A program made the position numbers and the translations under genes. Source: Lichenicola sp964249735 (GTDB lineage: Bacteria; Pseudomonadota; Alphaproteobacteria; Acetobacterales; Acetobacteraceae). Taken from it: DNA of 64,000 nt. Position 1 is the first letter of the stretch; each line of letters starts with the position of its first letter. The stretch covers positions 1 through 64,000 of the forward strand of contig CAXUDP010000005.1 in NCBI GenBank assembly GCA_964249735.1, read 5' to 3'. Positions 53,201-61,583 of this stretch are shown piece after piece. The notes below the pieces were generated by a model, which was given only the letters and a program-made list of their open reading frames with translations, was not told the DNA's origin and ran no database searches.

Positions 53201-55865
53201 GGACGGGCCGGCCCAGACCACGATCAACCTCGACGACGGCATGGACGGCACGCTGACCAAGCCGGACGGCAGCCACGCGCACGTCGCGATCCAGTGGCAG
53301 GGCCAACTCGGCCCCGGCTCCTACCGCCTGGAGACCGCCAGCATCGGACGCAACGACCGGCTCGACTACACCGTGTCCCTGTCGACCGCGGAACTGCAGC
53401 CGGGCGAGGAGCGACCGATCACCCTTCCCGCCACCCTGCCGTTCAGCCTCGCCACCGACCGGGTGGTGAACCTGTCCGGGTGGGGCACCACCGCGATCAA
53501 GGCGGTGCTCAGGCGCGACGACGGCACCGAGCTGCTGCGCACCGGGCCACGCTCCGACGACTGGTCCCTCGGCCTGTCCCGACGCCTGTCCGCGGGACGC
53601 TACCGCCTCGAGCTGTCCGCCGCGGTGCCCCCCGGCGTCACGGACGTGCCACAGGATCCCGGGCTGCGGCCGCCATCCCCGGTTGACGAGGTGACCGCCC
53701 CGGACGAGCCGAGCGACACCGCTCCGGCGGCCGGCAGCGACGACCCGGGCAGCGGCAACAGCACCGACGACGCAGGCGACTCCAGCCCCGCGCCCGACAG
53801 CGATGCCACAGCACCCGATCCTAGACCCGACCCCGCGCCGGACACCCCGGACACCTCCGCTCCCGCACCCGACGACCCCAGCCCTGCCGCCGACGACGCC
53901 GACACCACGCTGACCGCACGGCTCGACCTCCCGGCCGTCCTCCCGACGATGCCGGCTCCGGCAACCGCCACCACACTGACAGGCAGCGGCGTGCACGTGC
54001 TCGCGGTGAGGCAGCCCGGGCCCGGCACGCTCCTGGTGGCGGACGCCGCCTCCGCCGCAGCCTATGTGCTGTCCCTGGAACGCCAGGACGGCACCGGATG
54101 GCGCACCGTCGCGGTGTCCACCGGCAACGCGCCGCGCCTGGCAGTTCCCGGCGACAGCAACCCTGCCGCCTGGCGCCTGGAGGCATGGCCGGTCGACGGC
54201 GACGACACGCCGTTGTCGCTGGCGGCCCGGGTGCTGGACAACGCGGGCAGCGCCCTGGGCACCGTCGACGGCTTTCCGGCGCCGCTGGCCGTCGCCCGCC
54301 GCCACCTGCCCGACCGGACGCTGCTGCACGTGACCGCCGCCCCGGACGGGCTGCTGGCCGCCGCCTGGCCCGGCTACCCGGCAACGCAGGCAGGCGGCCA
54401 GATCGCGCCGCAGGACGACACGCTGTGGCTGCTCGCAGCATCACCCGGCCCGCTGACGCTGTCGCCGGTGGATCCGGTGCCCGGCACCGCCTGGAGCGTC
54501 ACCGTTCCGGCAGGCGGCAGCGTCGTGCTGCCGCGGTCGTCCCCGGGAAGCGGCCGCGCGCGTGTCTGGCTGGCCGAAAGCGGCCTGGGCCAGCCTGGCC
54601 TCGTCGGCGGAACGGTTTCGCCCGGCAGCGCCCTCGCTCCGGCCGACGCTCCGGTGCTGCTGCGCAACGCCGGCGCCGCGGCACCGCTGGCCACCGAGGT
54701 GACGCTGCTTGACCTGGTAATGCCCGAACCGGTCAACACCACCCTGCCGTTCCACGTCCAGATCCCACCCCATTCCGCGCTGCTGGTGCGGCTGGACAAC
54801 CGACCGACCCGGCTCCGCGTCGTGCTGCCGCCCGGCACCGCGCTGCTGTCCTCCGCCGCCTCCGTCTGGGCTGGCCACGCGCCGACCTCGCGCGACCTGG
54901 TCGGCACCTCCGGCCCCTTTACTCTGGTGAACACGACCGACCGCCTTGCCCCGGCAAGCCTGCTCCCGGGACCCGCGGACGCATCCGGCACGCTCCGGCC
55001 GGGCACCGTGTTCAAGCGCTTCTTCGGCGCCGCCGGCTCCCTGGACCTTCCGGTGGAGGCTGCGTCCGGCACCCGGATCGCCATCGCCGGCGACGCCGCC
55101 CTGCGATGGACCGGAGCCGACGGCACGGTGCTGCGCGGAACGGCGCTGTCGCCCCCATCCGCCACCGGGCGGCTGCTGGTCCGGCACGGCCCGGGTGCCG
55201 TCGTTCTCAGCATGCAGGCCCCTGGCCACTCCCCCTGGCCGAAGCCCGCCGCCATACCGCTCCCGGCGGACGGACACGCCACCCTGTCGGGCGATGCCAT
55301 GGCCTGGCGGCTGCACCCCTCGGCGCCGGCGCTGCTGAACGTGTCCACCACCGCCCCGGTGCTGCTGGCCCTCGGCGACGCCCCGCCGGAACTGTTCGCC
55401 GCCGGCGCCGAGCTGCACCGCGGCATCCCCGCAGGCGCCACCGAGCTGCGCGCCTACTCCCCCCATGACGGGCCGCTCGCTGGCACGCTCGCCCTGGACC
55501 TGTCGCCGCTGCGCATGCTGGGCAACGGCGTCGGCCCCGTCACCAGCGTGGCACCCGGCGGAACCGCCCTGTTCGGCTTCACCCTGCCGCACCCCGCCCT
55601 GATCGGCGTCGGCGTGCGCTCGGAGCCGGACTTGGCCCAGGTGCGGCTGCTGCGCGCCGACGGCTCCCTGATCGGCGAGGGCGTGGCACAGCTGCACGCG
55701 TTGCCCCCCGGCAGCTACCTACTGGAGGCCAGGGTGCCGGCGGACGCCGCGCCAACAGTGCTGCGTCCGGCGGTGCTCGGGCTGGACACCCCGGGCAGCG
55801 GACCGCCGCCCGAGATCATACGGCACTACCTCGAGCTCGCCGGCCTCAAGGGACCCACACCATGA
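50256..55865 (+). CDS. Giant secreted beta-rich protein with LprI-like domain
   Basis: A 1869-residue protein with a signal peptide (about 1-32, AAAGAQ). Residues about 33-115 (GIACGKARSPVEKAICASPH, ACLDRQLTSRL) are an LprI/DUF1311-type domain with four cysteines. The rest is a long series of beta-sandwich-like segments with phrases such as PGTYLLVAYSG and PGSYRLLVSA recurring. A Pro/Asp linker lies near 1130-1215. It overlaps the macroglobulin start (ATGA), so both are made together. The function is unknown; it may be a scaffold or partner of the macroglobulin. Start could also be at 50229. Confidence 0.75.
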   Translation: MTRSERCRVASIPLATVVVLAVLALPAAAGAQGIACGKARSPVEKAICASPHLLALDHQVAVAYADALKRDPARRAALRQNLLRWLKARDAACAGGASLTACLDRQLTSRLAVLAPASDSVDGTPSPGTVAAAPAPPIAQPRLADASPPAVRSLTTPVTATPVTPSPPDAPIPSGGPPPPAAILVPTTLPAQPVAHATLTVSVPGRFTLAAHSRSGVALQLVDMLTGPSTIVGQAGAADGRLDTLLDVGTYRLRVFAATGATGPVSLTVTPFHDAAPPRATPGGGRTLAATLQDGEQRSFWLAVPDGRLPPIEAAGRSLADLRLWRNGRDLQPLQPLAAEPQPVPGHPLHDLRLGGTVEPGTYLLVAYSGPPLAWTAGNDQPFLLRAGVSDALAEGLATGTIGPFGSERFRQPPFAGRFRLDLPTPADATLHVGSASATLGRTSRSPGTALSAPPSTTGTVEISGSEGQPFMLRATEAPGPQVFSKPGTYWMSAVTSNVGGDEVPPTLLLQRSAAGNDPDRPPRIIASDVPRITAGTGWRRRFNLHGPTELLLQTANGGGVTLHTDGLKLDQPASDGWFDVPAGYYGLRLQPADGAEGAIDVSVGSSGPVPLGLPLPADPVVPFGLQRLGDGEQLSLLSQTSPDSDTSLSARPVPVDLAAAPLFVSQDVGQAPLRIPVRLPPGGVLAARSLDGTPIDLAPDPDSTPDQRIVFLSTVSAPRTVVLSSRPAPPPPPAAIPAPAAPTAGTALSAGQPAPFDLRENQERSFALNLGVGGLYRIETLGRLHMRGRLATSFIPDLAHDHAGGAGGGMLIQGWLRAGAYRVAVAPVGSSGHGTITVTPAPLRPGATLTPNGRVHASLPAGTGTVFPLLVARAGRYRLEVLSEGRPPAARLDDADGWPITHAGPMTGLEQDLQPGSYRLLVSAAATPVVVAARLLPVTSDEAVTGHGPHLLSAGVLRHATWREPATPNLRRTPDLWTFTLDGPAQTTINLDDGMDGTLTKPDGSHAHVAIQWQGQLGPGSYRLETASIGRNDRLDYTVSLSTAELQPGEERPITLPATLPFSLATDRVVNLSGWGTTAIKAVLRRDDGTELLRTGPRSDDWSLGLSRRLSAGRYRLELSAAVPPGVTDVPQDPGLRPPSPVDEVTAPDEPSDTAPAAGSDDPGSGNSTDDAGDSSPAPDSDATAPDPRPDPAPDTPDTSAPAPDDPSPAADDADTTLTARLDLPAVLPTMPAPATATTLTGSGVHVLAVRQPGPGTLLVADAASAAAYVLSLERQDGTGWRTVAVSTGNAPRLAVPGDSNPAAWRLEAWPVDGDDTPLSLAARVLDNAGSALGTVDGFPAPLAVARRHLPDRTLLHVTAAPDGLLAAAWPGYPATQAGGQIAPQDDTLWLLAASPGPLTLSPVDPVPGTAWSVTVPAGGSVVLPRSSPGSGRARVWLAESGLGQPGLVGGTVSPGSALAPADAPVLLRNAGAAAPLATEVTLLDLVMPEPVNTTLPFHVQIPPHSALLVRLDNRPTRLRVVLPPGTALLSSAASVWAGHAPTSRDLVGTSGPFTLVNTTDRLAPASLLPGPADASGTLRPGTVFKRFFGAAGSLDLPVEAASGTRIAIAGDAALRWTGADGTVLRGTALSPPSATGRLLVRHGPGAVVLSMQAPGHSPWPKPAAIPLPADGHATLSGDAMAWRLHPSAPALLNVSTTAPVLLALGDAPPELFAAGAELHRGIPAGATELRAYSPHDGPLAGTLALDLSPLRMLGNGVGPVTSVAPGGTALFGFTLPHPALIGVGVRSEPDLAQVRLLRADGSLIGEGVAQLHALPPGSYLLEARVPADAAPTVLRPAVLGLDTPGSGPPPEIIRHYLELAGLKGPTP

Positions 55866-58800
55866 CGCGTCCCGGCCTCGCCGCCCTGGCACTCCTGCTG
55901 TGCGCGACGGCAAGCACGGCAGCCGCCGCGCCGCCACAGCCGGCCTCCTACGACCGGCTGCTGCGCGCCGACGGCACCGCCATCGTGCCGGACCGCTTCC
56001 TGCGCAGCTGGGACCCGGTCACGGTGCTGCTGGACCGCGACTCCGGACCGGCGAAGGGCGGCGCGGAGGACCATCCGGAACGCTGGGCCACGCTGGCGCC
56101 GTCGCATCCCGGCGCCTGGACCTGGCTCGGCCCGCGCACCCTACAGTTCCGCCCGGCGGTGCCGTGGGAGCCTCTGCTGCGCGAAACGGTGACGGCCGCC
56201 GGCCAGACCCGGCGTCTGGTGCCGCTGCTGCCGCTTCCGGTCAGCGCCGGCCCGGCCGACTCCCCCGACGGCCTCGCCGGCCTCGACACCATCGCCCTCA
56301 CCTTTCCCGGCCCTGTGGACCGCGCCGCCCTGGCTCGGCTGCTGACGATCGATCTGACCGCGCAGCACGACGCCGCCGGCACCGCCCGGCAGGTGCTGAC
56401 GGACGGCGACTTCGATCTAAGCGCGGTCCCTCGGACGGATCCCGCCTCGCGGCAGACCGTTCTCGTCACCCTCCACGCCCCGGTGCCGGACGGCATGCTG
56501 GCAACCCTGCACCTGCGCCTGTCCGACGAGCCGGGGCTGGACGAGCCCTCCTTTTCCCTGCCGCTGCACGGCGCCACCCCGTTCGCCCTGACCGACAGCT
56601 ACTGCGGCAGAGACCACGGCCACGCCGTCACCGACGGCGTGATGACGTGCACGCCCGACCCCGACGCCCCGGGAAAGGCGCCCGAGCTGGTGCTGCAGTT
56701 CTCCGCCGAGCCGGAAGCGATGGACATCGTCCGCGCCCGCAGCGTGCTGCGCCTGACCCCCTCGGTCGACGGCCTGACCGCCACCGCCAGCGGCGACAAC
56801 ACGCTGCGCCTCGGCGGCCACTTCGCCCCCGACACCCCCTACCGGCTCACCATCACCCCCGGCACCCTGAGGGACGTCGGCGGACGCCCGCTCGCCGCCC
56901 CGGCCACGCTGCGCTTCGCCTTTGCCGCCGGCACGCCGCAGATCGGCTGGGACGCCACCGAGGGCATCGCCGAGCGGCTCGGCCCGCAGATGGTCCCGGT
57001 GCGCGGCTACGGCTACGACAAGGCCGACCTGCGCATCCACCCGATCGACCCGCTGGGACGCGACTTCTGGCCGTTCCCCGGCGACGGCCTCACCACCGCC
57101 GACGACGCCCCGCCGCCTCTCCCCGGCCACGAGCCCGCCCACCACACCGCCCCCGACCCGATCACCGCCGATGACATGGCCGCCCGCATCGCCGTCCTCG
57201 GCTCGCCGGCGGTGAGCACGCTGCTCCCGCTGCCGATCCACCGCGGCGGCGCCGACGCCCGGTTCGGCGTCGACCTCCAGCCACTGCTTGCCGGCATCGC
57301 CGGCCCGCGCCAGCCCGGCACCTACCTCGTCGGCCTGCGCGCCACCGACGGCAGCCGCCGGCAATGGCTGCGGCTCCAGGTCACCGACCTCGCCCTCGCA
57401 ACCGTGGAGGAGGCCGACCGCACCCGCTTCGTCGTCACCTCCTTGGCCACCGCATCCCCCATCGCCGGCGCCGAGATCCGGCTCGACGGCGTGCGCGACA
57501 ACGCCTTCGCAACCCTGGCGCATGGCACCACCGGGTCCGACGGCAGCTGGACCGCCGCCGCCCCGCTGACGGCCGACTGGAAAAGCGTGCCCGCCAGCCT
57601 GCGACGCATCGTGGTGCTCAAGGCGACCGACACGCTGGTGCTCCAGCCCGGCCGCGGCCCGTTGCAGTACGCGAACGGCCAGTGGAACAAGGCCTCTTCG
57701 CCCTGGCTCGACTGGATGACCCGCAGCCCCGCGCCGCGCGGGCAGCCGCCGCAGACGCTCTGCCACCTGTTCACCGAGCGCCCGATCTACCGCCCTGCCG
57801 AACCGGTGCTGATCGCCGGCATGATCCGCCGCTATCGAGCCGGCACCCTGTCCTACCCCGGCGCCGGCCCCCTTCCCGCATCCGGCGAGGTGCTGGTGAC
57901 CGGGCCCTCCAGCCAGCAATGGCACATCCCCGCGCCGCTGGACGAGGTCGGCGGCTTCCACGTCCGCTTCGACGCGAAGACCGAGGCCACCGGCGACTAC
58001 ACGATCCAGTACGTTCCCAGAGGCGGCCAGGGCTGCGGCCTCATCAGCGTCAAGAAGGAGGCCTACCGGCTGCCGACCTTCGAGGTGCTGCTGCAGCCGC
58101 CGCCTCGCGCAGCCCTGGATACGCCCTTCACCGTCGGGCTGCTGGCCCGCTTCTACGCCGGCGGCATGCTGGACGCCCGCCCGCTCACCTGGCGGGTGAC
58201 CCAGTTCCCGGCCCCCTGGAACCCGCCCGGCCGCGACGGCACCCTGTTCTCCTCCGACAGCCGCTATTCCGGCGACGACGAGTTCCGCTCCACCCCCGTG
58301 CTCAGCCGCGATGCCCGCACCGACGACGGCGGCGGCGCCCGGATCACCCTCGACCCTACCGCCGAGCCCACCGCGCAGCCGCGCCAGTATCTGGTCGAGG
58401 CCACCGTCACCGGCGACGACGACATGCAGGTGCGCGCCACCCAGCGCATCACCGTGCTGCCCCCCTTCGTGCTCGGCCTGAAGGTGCCCCGCTACATCCC
58501 GGCGGTCAGCACCATCGACCCGGAGGTGCTGGCGCTCGACGGCGCCGCCAAACCCGTCGCCGGCCTGAAGCTGACGGTGCGTCTGGTGCACCGGCAGTGG
58601 AACCCGGTGCTGGTCGCCAGCGACTTCGCGCAAGGCGCGCCCAAATACGACACCCAGACCATCGACCTGCCGGTCGCCGAGCAGACCCTGACCAGCGGCA
58701 CTGCACCCACCGCGCTGCATTTTCCGATCAAGGACGCCGGCGTCTACCTCGTCGAGCTCGAAGCCGAGGACAAGGTCGGCCGCAGGCAGCTGGTCCGGGT

Positions 58801-61579
58801 CGACCTGTTCGTCGCCGGCGACACCCCCGTCACCTGGTCGAAGCCGCCGGCCCAGGTGGTGACGATCTCCACCGACAGGACCAGCTACGCCCCGGGCGAC
58901 ACCGCCACCCTGATCGTGCAGAGCCCGTTCCAGTCCGGCCGTGCGCTTGCGGTCATCGAGCAGCCGGAAGGCCGGTTCGACTATGACTGGCTCGACATAC
59001 GCAACGGCTACGCCCGCACCACCCTGCGGCTGCGCAAGCAGCAGGTGCCCCGGCTCGCGGTGCACGTCCTGCTGATGCGCGGCCGGATCGGCACCCCCGC
59101 CGCCGCCGCCCCGTTCGACCAGGACAAGCCGGCCACCCTCGCCGCCAGCGCCTTCATCAAGGTGACCCCGGTCGACAACCAGGTGAAGGTGCGCTTCGAC
59201 GTTCCTGCCAGCGCCCACCCCGGCCAGGATCTCGACCTCGTGCTGCACCTGTCCGACCCCGCCGGCCGGCCGCTGCCCGGCGAGGCGACGGTGTGGATGG
59301 TCGACCAGGCGGTGCTGTCCTTGGCCCCGGAACTGCCGCTCGACCCCCTACCCGCCTTCATCGTCGACCGGCAGCAGCACCTGCTGGCTCGCGACACCCG
59401 CAACCTCGCCTTCGGCATCCTGCCCCTGACCGAGAACCCGGGCGGCGACGAGAAGGCGGCCGGCGGCCTGGAGAACATCTCCGTCCGCAAGAACTTCACC
59501 CCCGTGCCGCTCTACGTGCCGCGCGTGAGGTTCGGCCCCGACGGCACCGCCCACGTTCCGGTCCACCTGCCCGACAGCCTGACCGTGTTCATGCTCCGCG
59601 CCGAGGCGGTCAGCGGCCCCGACCGGTTCGGCTTCGGCAGCGGACAGCTTCCGGTGCGACAGCCGGTGGTGGCCCAGCTGGCGCTGCCGCGCTTCGTGCG
59701 CCCTGGCGACAGCTTCACCGCCGGGCTGATCGGCCGCCTGGTCGAAGGCGCTCCCGGCCCCGGCCGGGCCAGCATCGCCGTGCAGAACCTGACCCTCGAA
59801 GGACCGGCACGCCAGGACGTCACCTGGACCGGCAGCCGACCGGCCCATGTCGACACCGTGCTGACAGTGCCCGACCCCGCCCCCGGCATCACGAGCGTGC
59901 GGATCCGCGCCGCGATGGAGCGCTCGTCCGACCACGCCGGCGACGCCCTGCAGATCGACCTGCCGATCCGCCCGGACCGGCCGGTCGTGCATCGCCGCGA
60001 CCTGCTCGCCACCGGCGACGGCCTCACGCTGCCGGCGATCGCCGAGCCGCTCCGCCCGGCCTCCTACCGCCGCGGCGTCACCCTCGCCACCGACCCCGAC
60101 CTGGTACGCCTGCTGGCCGGCGTCGGGGCGCTGGAACGCTTCCCCGTCGGCGGCACCGAGCAGCGCATCGCCCTCGCCTCCGGCGAGCTGGCCCTGCTGC
60201 CGTTCATCCCGCTGATGGACGCCTCCGGCCTCGCCGGCCGGCTGGGCGACGACATCGCCGCCGCCCGGTCCGCGGCCGCGCAGTCCACCGACGAGAACGG
60301 GCTGGTGGCGTTCTGGCCGCACACGGGGGGCAGCGTCTGGCTGACCGCCGAAACCTACCGCATGCTGGTCGCCGCCGCCCGGCTCGGCCAGCCGACCGAC
60401 AAGGGGCAGACCGACCGGCTGCACGCCGTGCTGCTCGCCTCCCTGCGCTCCGACTACCCGCATCTGCCGACCGACACCGGCCTGTTCGAGCGCGTCGCCG
60501 CCCTGACCGCGCTCGCCGACGGCGGCCAGATCCCCCTCGCCGACGCCGACGAACTGGCACGACGGGCGCAGAACATGCCCACCGACTCGGTCGCGGAGAT
60601 CGCCACCGTGCTGTCGCGGCTGTCGCAGACCGACCCCACCGAGCTCGCCCGGGTGATGGACCTGCTATGGAGCCGGATCAACGTGCTCAGCCGCAACGGC
60701 CACCCGGTCTATGGCGGCATGGCCGACTTCGACCCCGGCGCCTCGATCCTGCCGAGCGAGGCGCGCAGCCTGGCCCTGGCGGTGCAGGCCGTGTCCACCG
60801 CCACCCCGACCGACCCGCGCAACGCGGTGCTGCGCACCGCCCTGGTGGACATGGCGGACGGCAACGGCTGGGGCAGCACCGACGCCACCGCCGCGGCGCT
60901 GCGTGCGCTCGCCTCTGCCTGGCAGGCGCCGCCATCCCCAGTCCCCGCCAGCATCCTGCTGCCCGACCGCACCGTGCCCGGCATCCTTGACCGCGCCCAC
61001 CCGCTGCTGGCCGCCGACACCACCCACACCGGAACTGTGCGTGTGCAGGCGCCCGCCGGCCTGGCCGTCCTGTCCTCCGCCGACTACGTGCCGGCCGCAC
61101 CCGGCGCCCAGGCCCCCGCCTCGCAGAACGGTTTCGTGCTGACCCGCACGCTCTACCGCGTGCTGCCGAACGTCCCGCTCGCGCGCATCGACCCAGCCGC
61201 CGACGGCAGCATCGCCCTTCATGTCGGCGACGTGGTCGAGGAGGTCGACGAGCTCGCCAGCCCGCAGCAGCACGCCCACGTCGCGCTGCACATGCCGCTC
61301 GCTGCCGGGATGGAGCCGCTGAACCCCGCTTTGGCCACCGCCACCGCCGACGCGACCCCGTCCGCCGCGCCGACCGTGGCGCCCGACTGGTCCAGCACCG
61401 GCGACGACGAGGTGCTGGCGGTCTGGCTCGACCTGCCGCCTGGCACCGCGACCCTGCGCACCCGCCTGCGCGCCACGATCCCCGGCCGCTACACCGAGCC
61501 GCCAGCCACCGCCGAGATGCTCTACCGGCCATCCGTCACCGGCAGCACCGCCGGCCGGCTGGTCGTGGTCACCCGCTAG
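55862..61579 (+). CDS. Alpha-2-macroglobulin family protein without thioester
   Basis: A 1905-residue periplasmic protein with a signal peptide (about 1-23). MG domains, an MG2-like part (LFTERPIYRPAEPVLIAGMI) and an alpha-2-macroglobulin core (AEAVSGPDRFGFGSGQLPVR) are recognised. Where thioester forms have CxEQ, it reads GGTEQ (1430-1434), so the reactive Cys is missing, as in E. coli YfaS. Such proteins trap proteases or support the envelope. A C-terminal complement-like toroid (about 1400-1700) is present. It stands before pbpC, as yfhM does in E. coli. Confidence 0.9.
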   Translation: MTRPGLAALALLLCATASTAAAAPPQPASYDRLLRADGTAIVPDRFLRSWDPVTVLLDRDSGPAKGGAEDHPERWATLAPSHPGAWTWLGPRTLQFRPAVPWEPLLRETVTAAGQTRRLVPLLPLPVSAGPADSPDGLAGLDTIALTFPGPVDRAALARLLTIDLTAQHDAAGTARQVLTDGDFDLSAVPRTDPASRQTVLVTLHAPVPDGMLATLHLRLSDEPGLDEPSFSLPLHGATPFALTDSYCGRDHGHAVTDGVMTCTPDPDAPGKAPELVLQFSAEPEAMDIVRARSVLRLTPSVDGLTATASGDNTLRLGGHFAPDTPYRLTITPGTLRDVGGRPLAAPATLRFAFAAGTPQIGWDATEGIAERLGPQMVPVRGYGYDKADLRIHPIDPLGRDFWPFPGDGLTTADDAPPPLPGHEPAHHTAPDPITADDMAARIAVLGSPAVSTLLPLPIHRGGADARFGVDLQPLLAGIAGPRQPGTYLVGLRATDGSRRQWLRLQVTDLALATVEEADRTRFVVTSLATASPIAGAEIRLDGVRDNAFATLAHGTTGSDGSWTAAAPLTADWKSVPASLRRIVVLKATDTLVLQPGRGPLQYANGQWNKASSPWLDWMTRSPAPRGQPPQTLCHLFTERPIYRPAEPVLIAGMIRRYRAGTLSYPGAGPLPASGEVLVTGPSSQQWHIPAPLDEVGGFHVRFDAKTEATGDYTIQYVPRGGQGCGLISVKKEAYRLPTFEVLLQPPPRAALDTPFTVGLLARFYAGGMLDARPLTWRVTQFPAPWNPPGRDGTLFSSDSRYSGDDEFRSTPVLSRDARTDDGGGARITLDPTAEPTAQPRQYLVEATVTGDDDMQVRATQRITVLPPFVLGLKVPRYIPAVSTIDPEVLALDGAAKPVAGLKLTVRLVHRQWNPVLVASDFAQGAPKYDTQTIDLPVAEQTLTSGTAPTALHFPIKDAGVYLVELEAEDKVGRRQLVRVDLFVAGDTPVTWSKPPAQVVTISTDRTSYAPGDTATLIVQSPFQSGRALAVIEQPEGRFDYDWLDIRNGYARTTLRLRKQQVPRLAVHVLLMRGRIGTPAAAAPFDQDKPATLAASAFIKVTPVDNQVKVRFDVPASAHPGQDLDLVLHLSDPAGRPLPGEATVWMVDQAVLSLAPELPLDPLPAFIVDRQQHLLARDTRNLAFGILPLTENPGGDEKAAGGLENISVRKNFTPVPLYVPRVRFGPDGTAHVPVHLPDSLTVFMLRAEAVSGPDRFGFGSGQLPVRQPVVAQLALPRFVRPGDSFTAGLIGRLVEGAPGPGRASIAVQNLTLEGPARQDVTWTGSRPAHVDTVLTVPDPAPGITSVRIRAAMERSSDHAGDALQIDLPIRPDRPVVHRRDLLATGDGLTLPAIAEPLRPASYRRGVTLATDPDLVRLLAGVGALERFPVGGTEQRIALASGELALLPFIPLMDASGLAGRLGDDIAAARSAAAQSTDENGLVAFWPHTGGSVWLTAETYRMLVAAARLGQPTDKGQTDRLHAVLLASLRSDYPHLPTDTGLFERVAALTALADGGQIPLADADELARRAQNMPTDSVAEIATVLSRLSQTDPTELARVMDLLWSRINVLSRNGHPVYGGMADFDPGASILPSEARSLALAVQAVSTATPTDPRNAVLRTALVDMADGNGWGSTDATAAALRALASAWQAPPSPVPASILLPDRTVPGILDRAHPLLAADTTHTGTVRVQAPAGLAVLSSADYVPAAPGAQAPASQNGFVLTRTLYRVLPNVPLARIDPAADGSIALHVGDVVEEVDELASPQQHAHVALHMPLAAGMEPLNPALATATADATPSAAPTVAPDWSSTGDDEVLAVWLDLPPGTATLRTRLRATIPGRYTEPPATAEMLYRPSVTGSTAGRLVVVTR

Positions 61580-61583
61580 GCCG

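Noticed and set aside
56417..59248. A 943-codon open frame opposite the macroglobulin gene
   Set aside because: Rich in Gly/Ala/Val/Arg with no family motif; caused by codon bias of the real gene on the plus strand.
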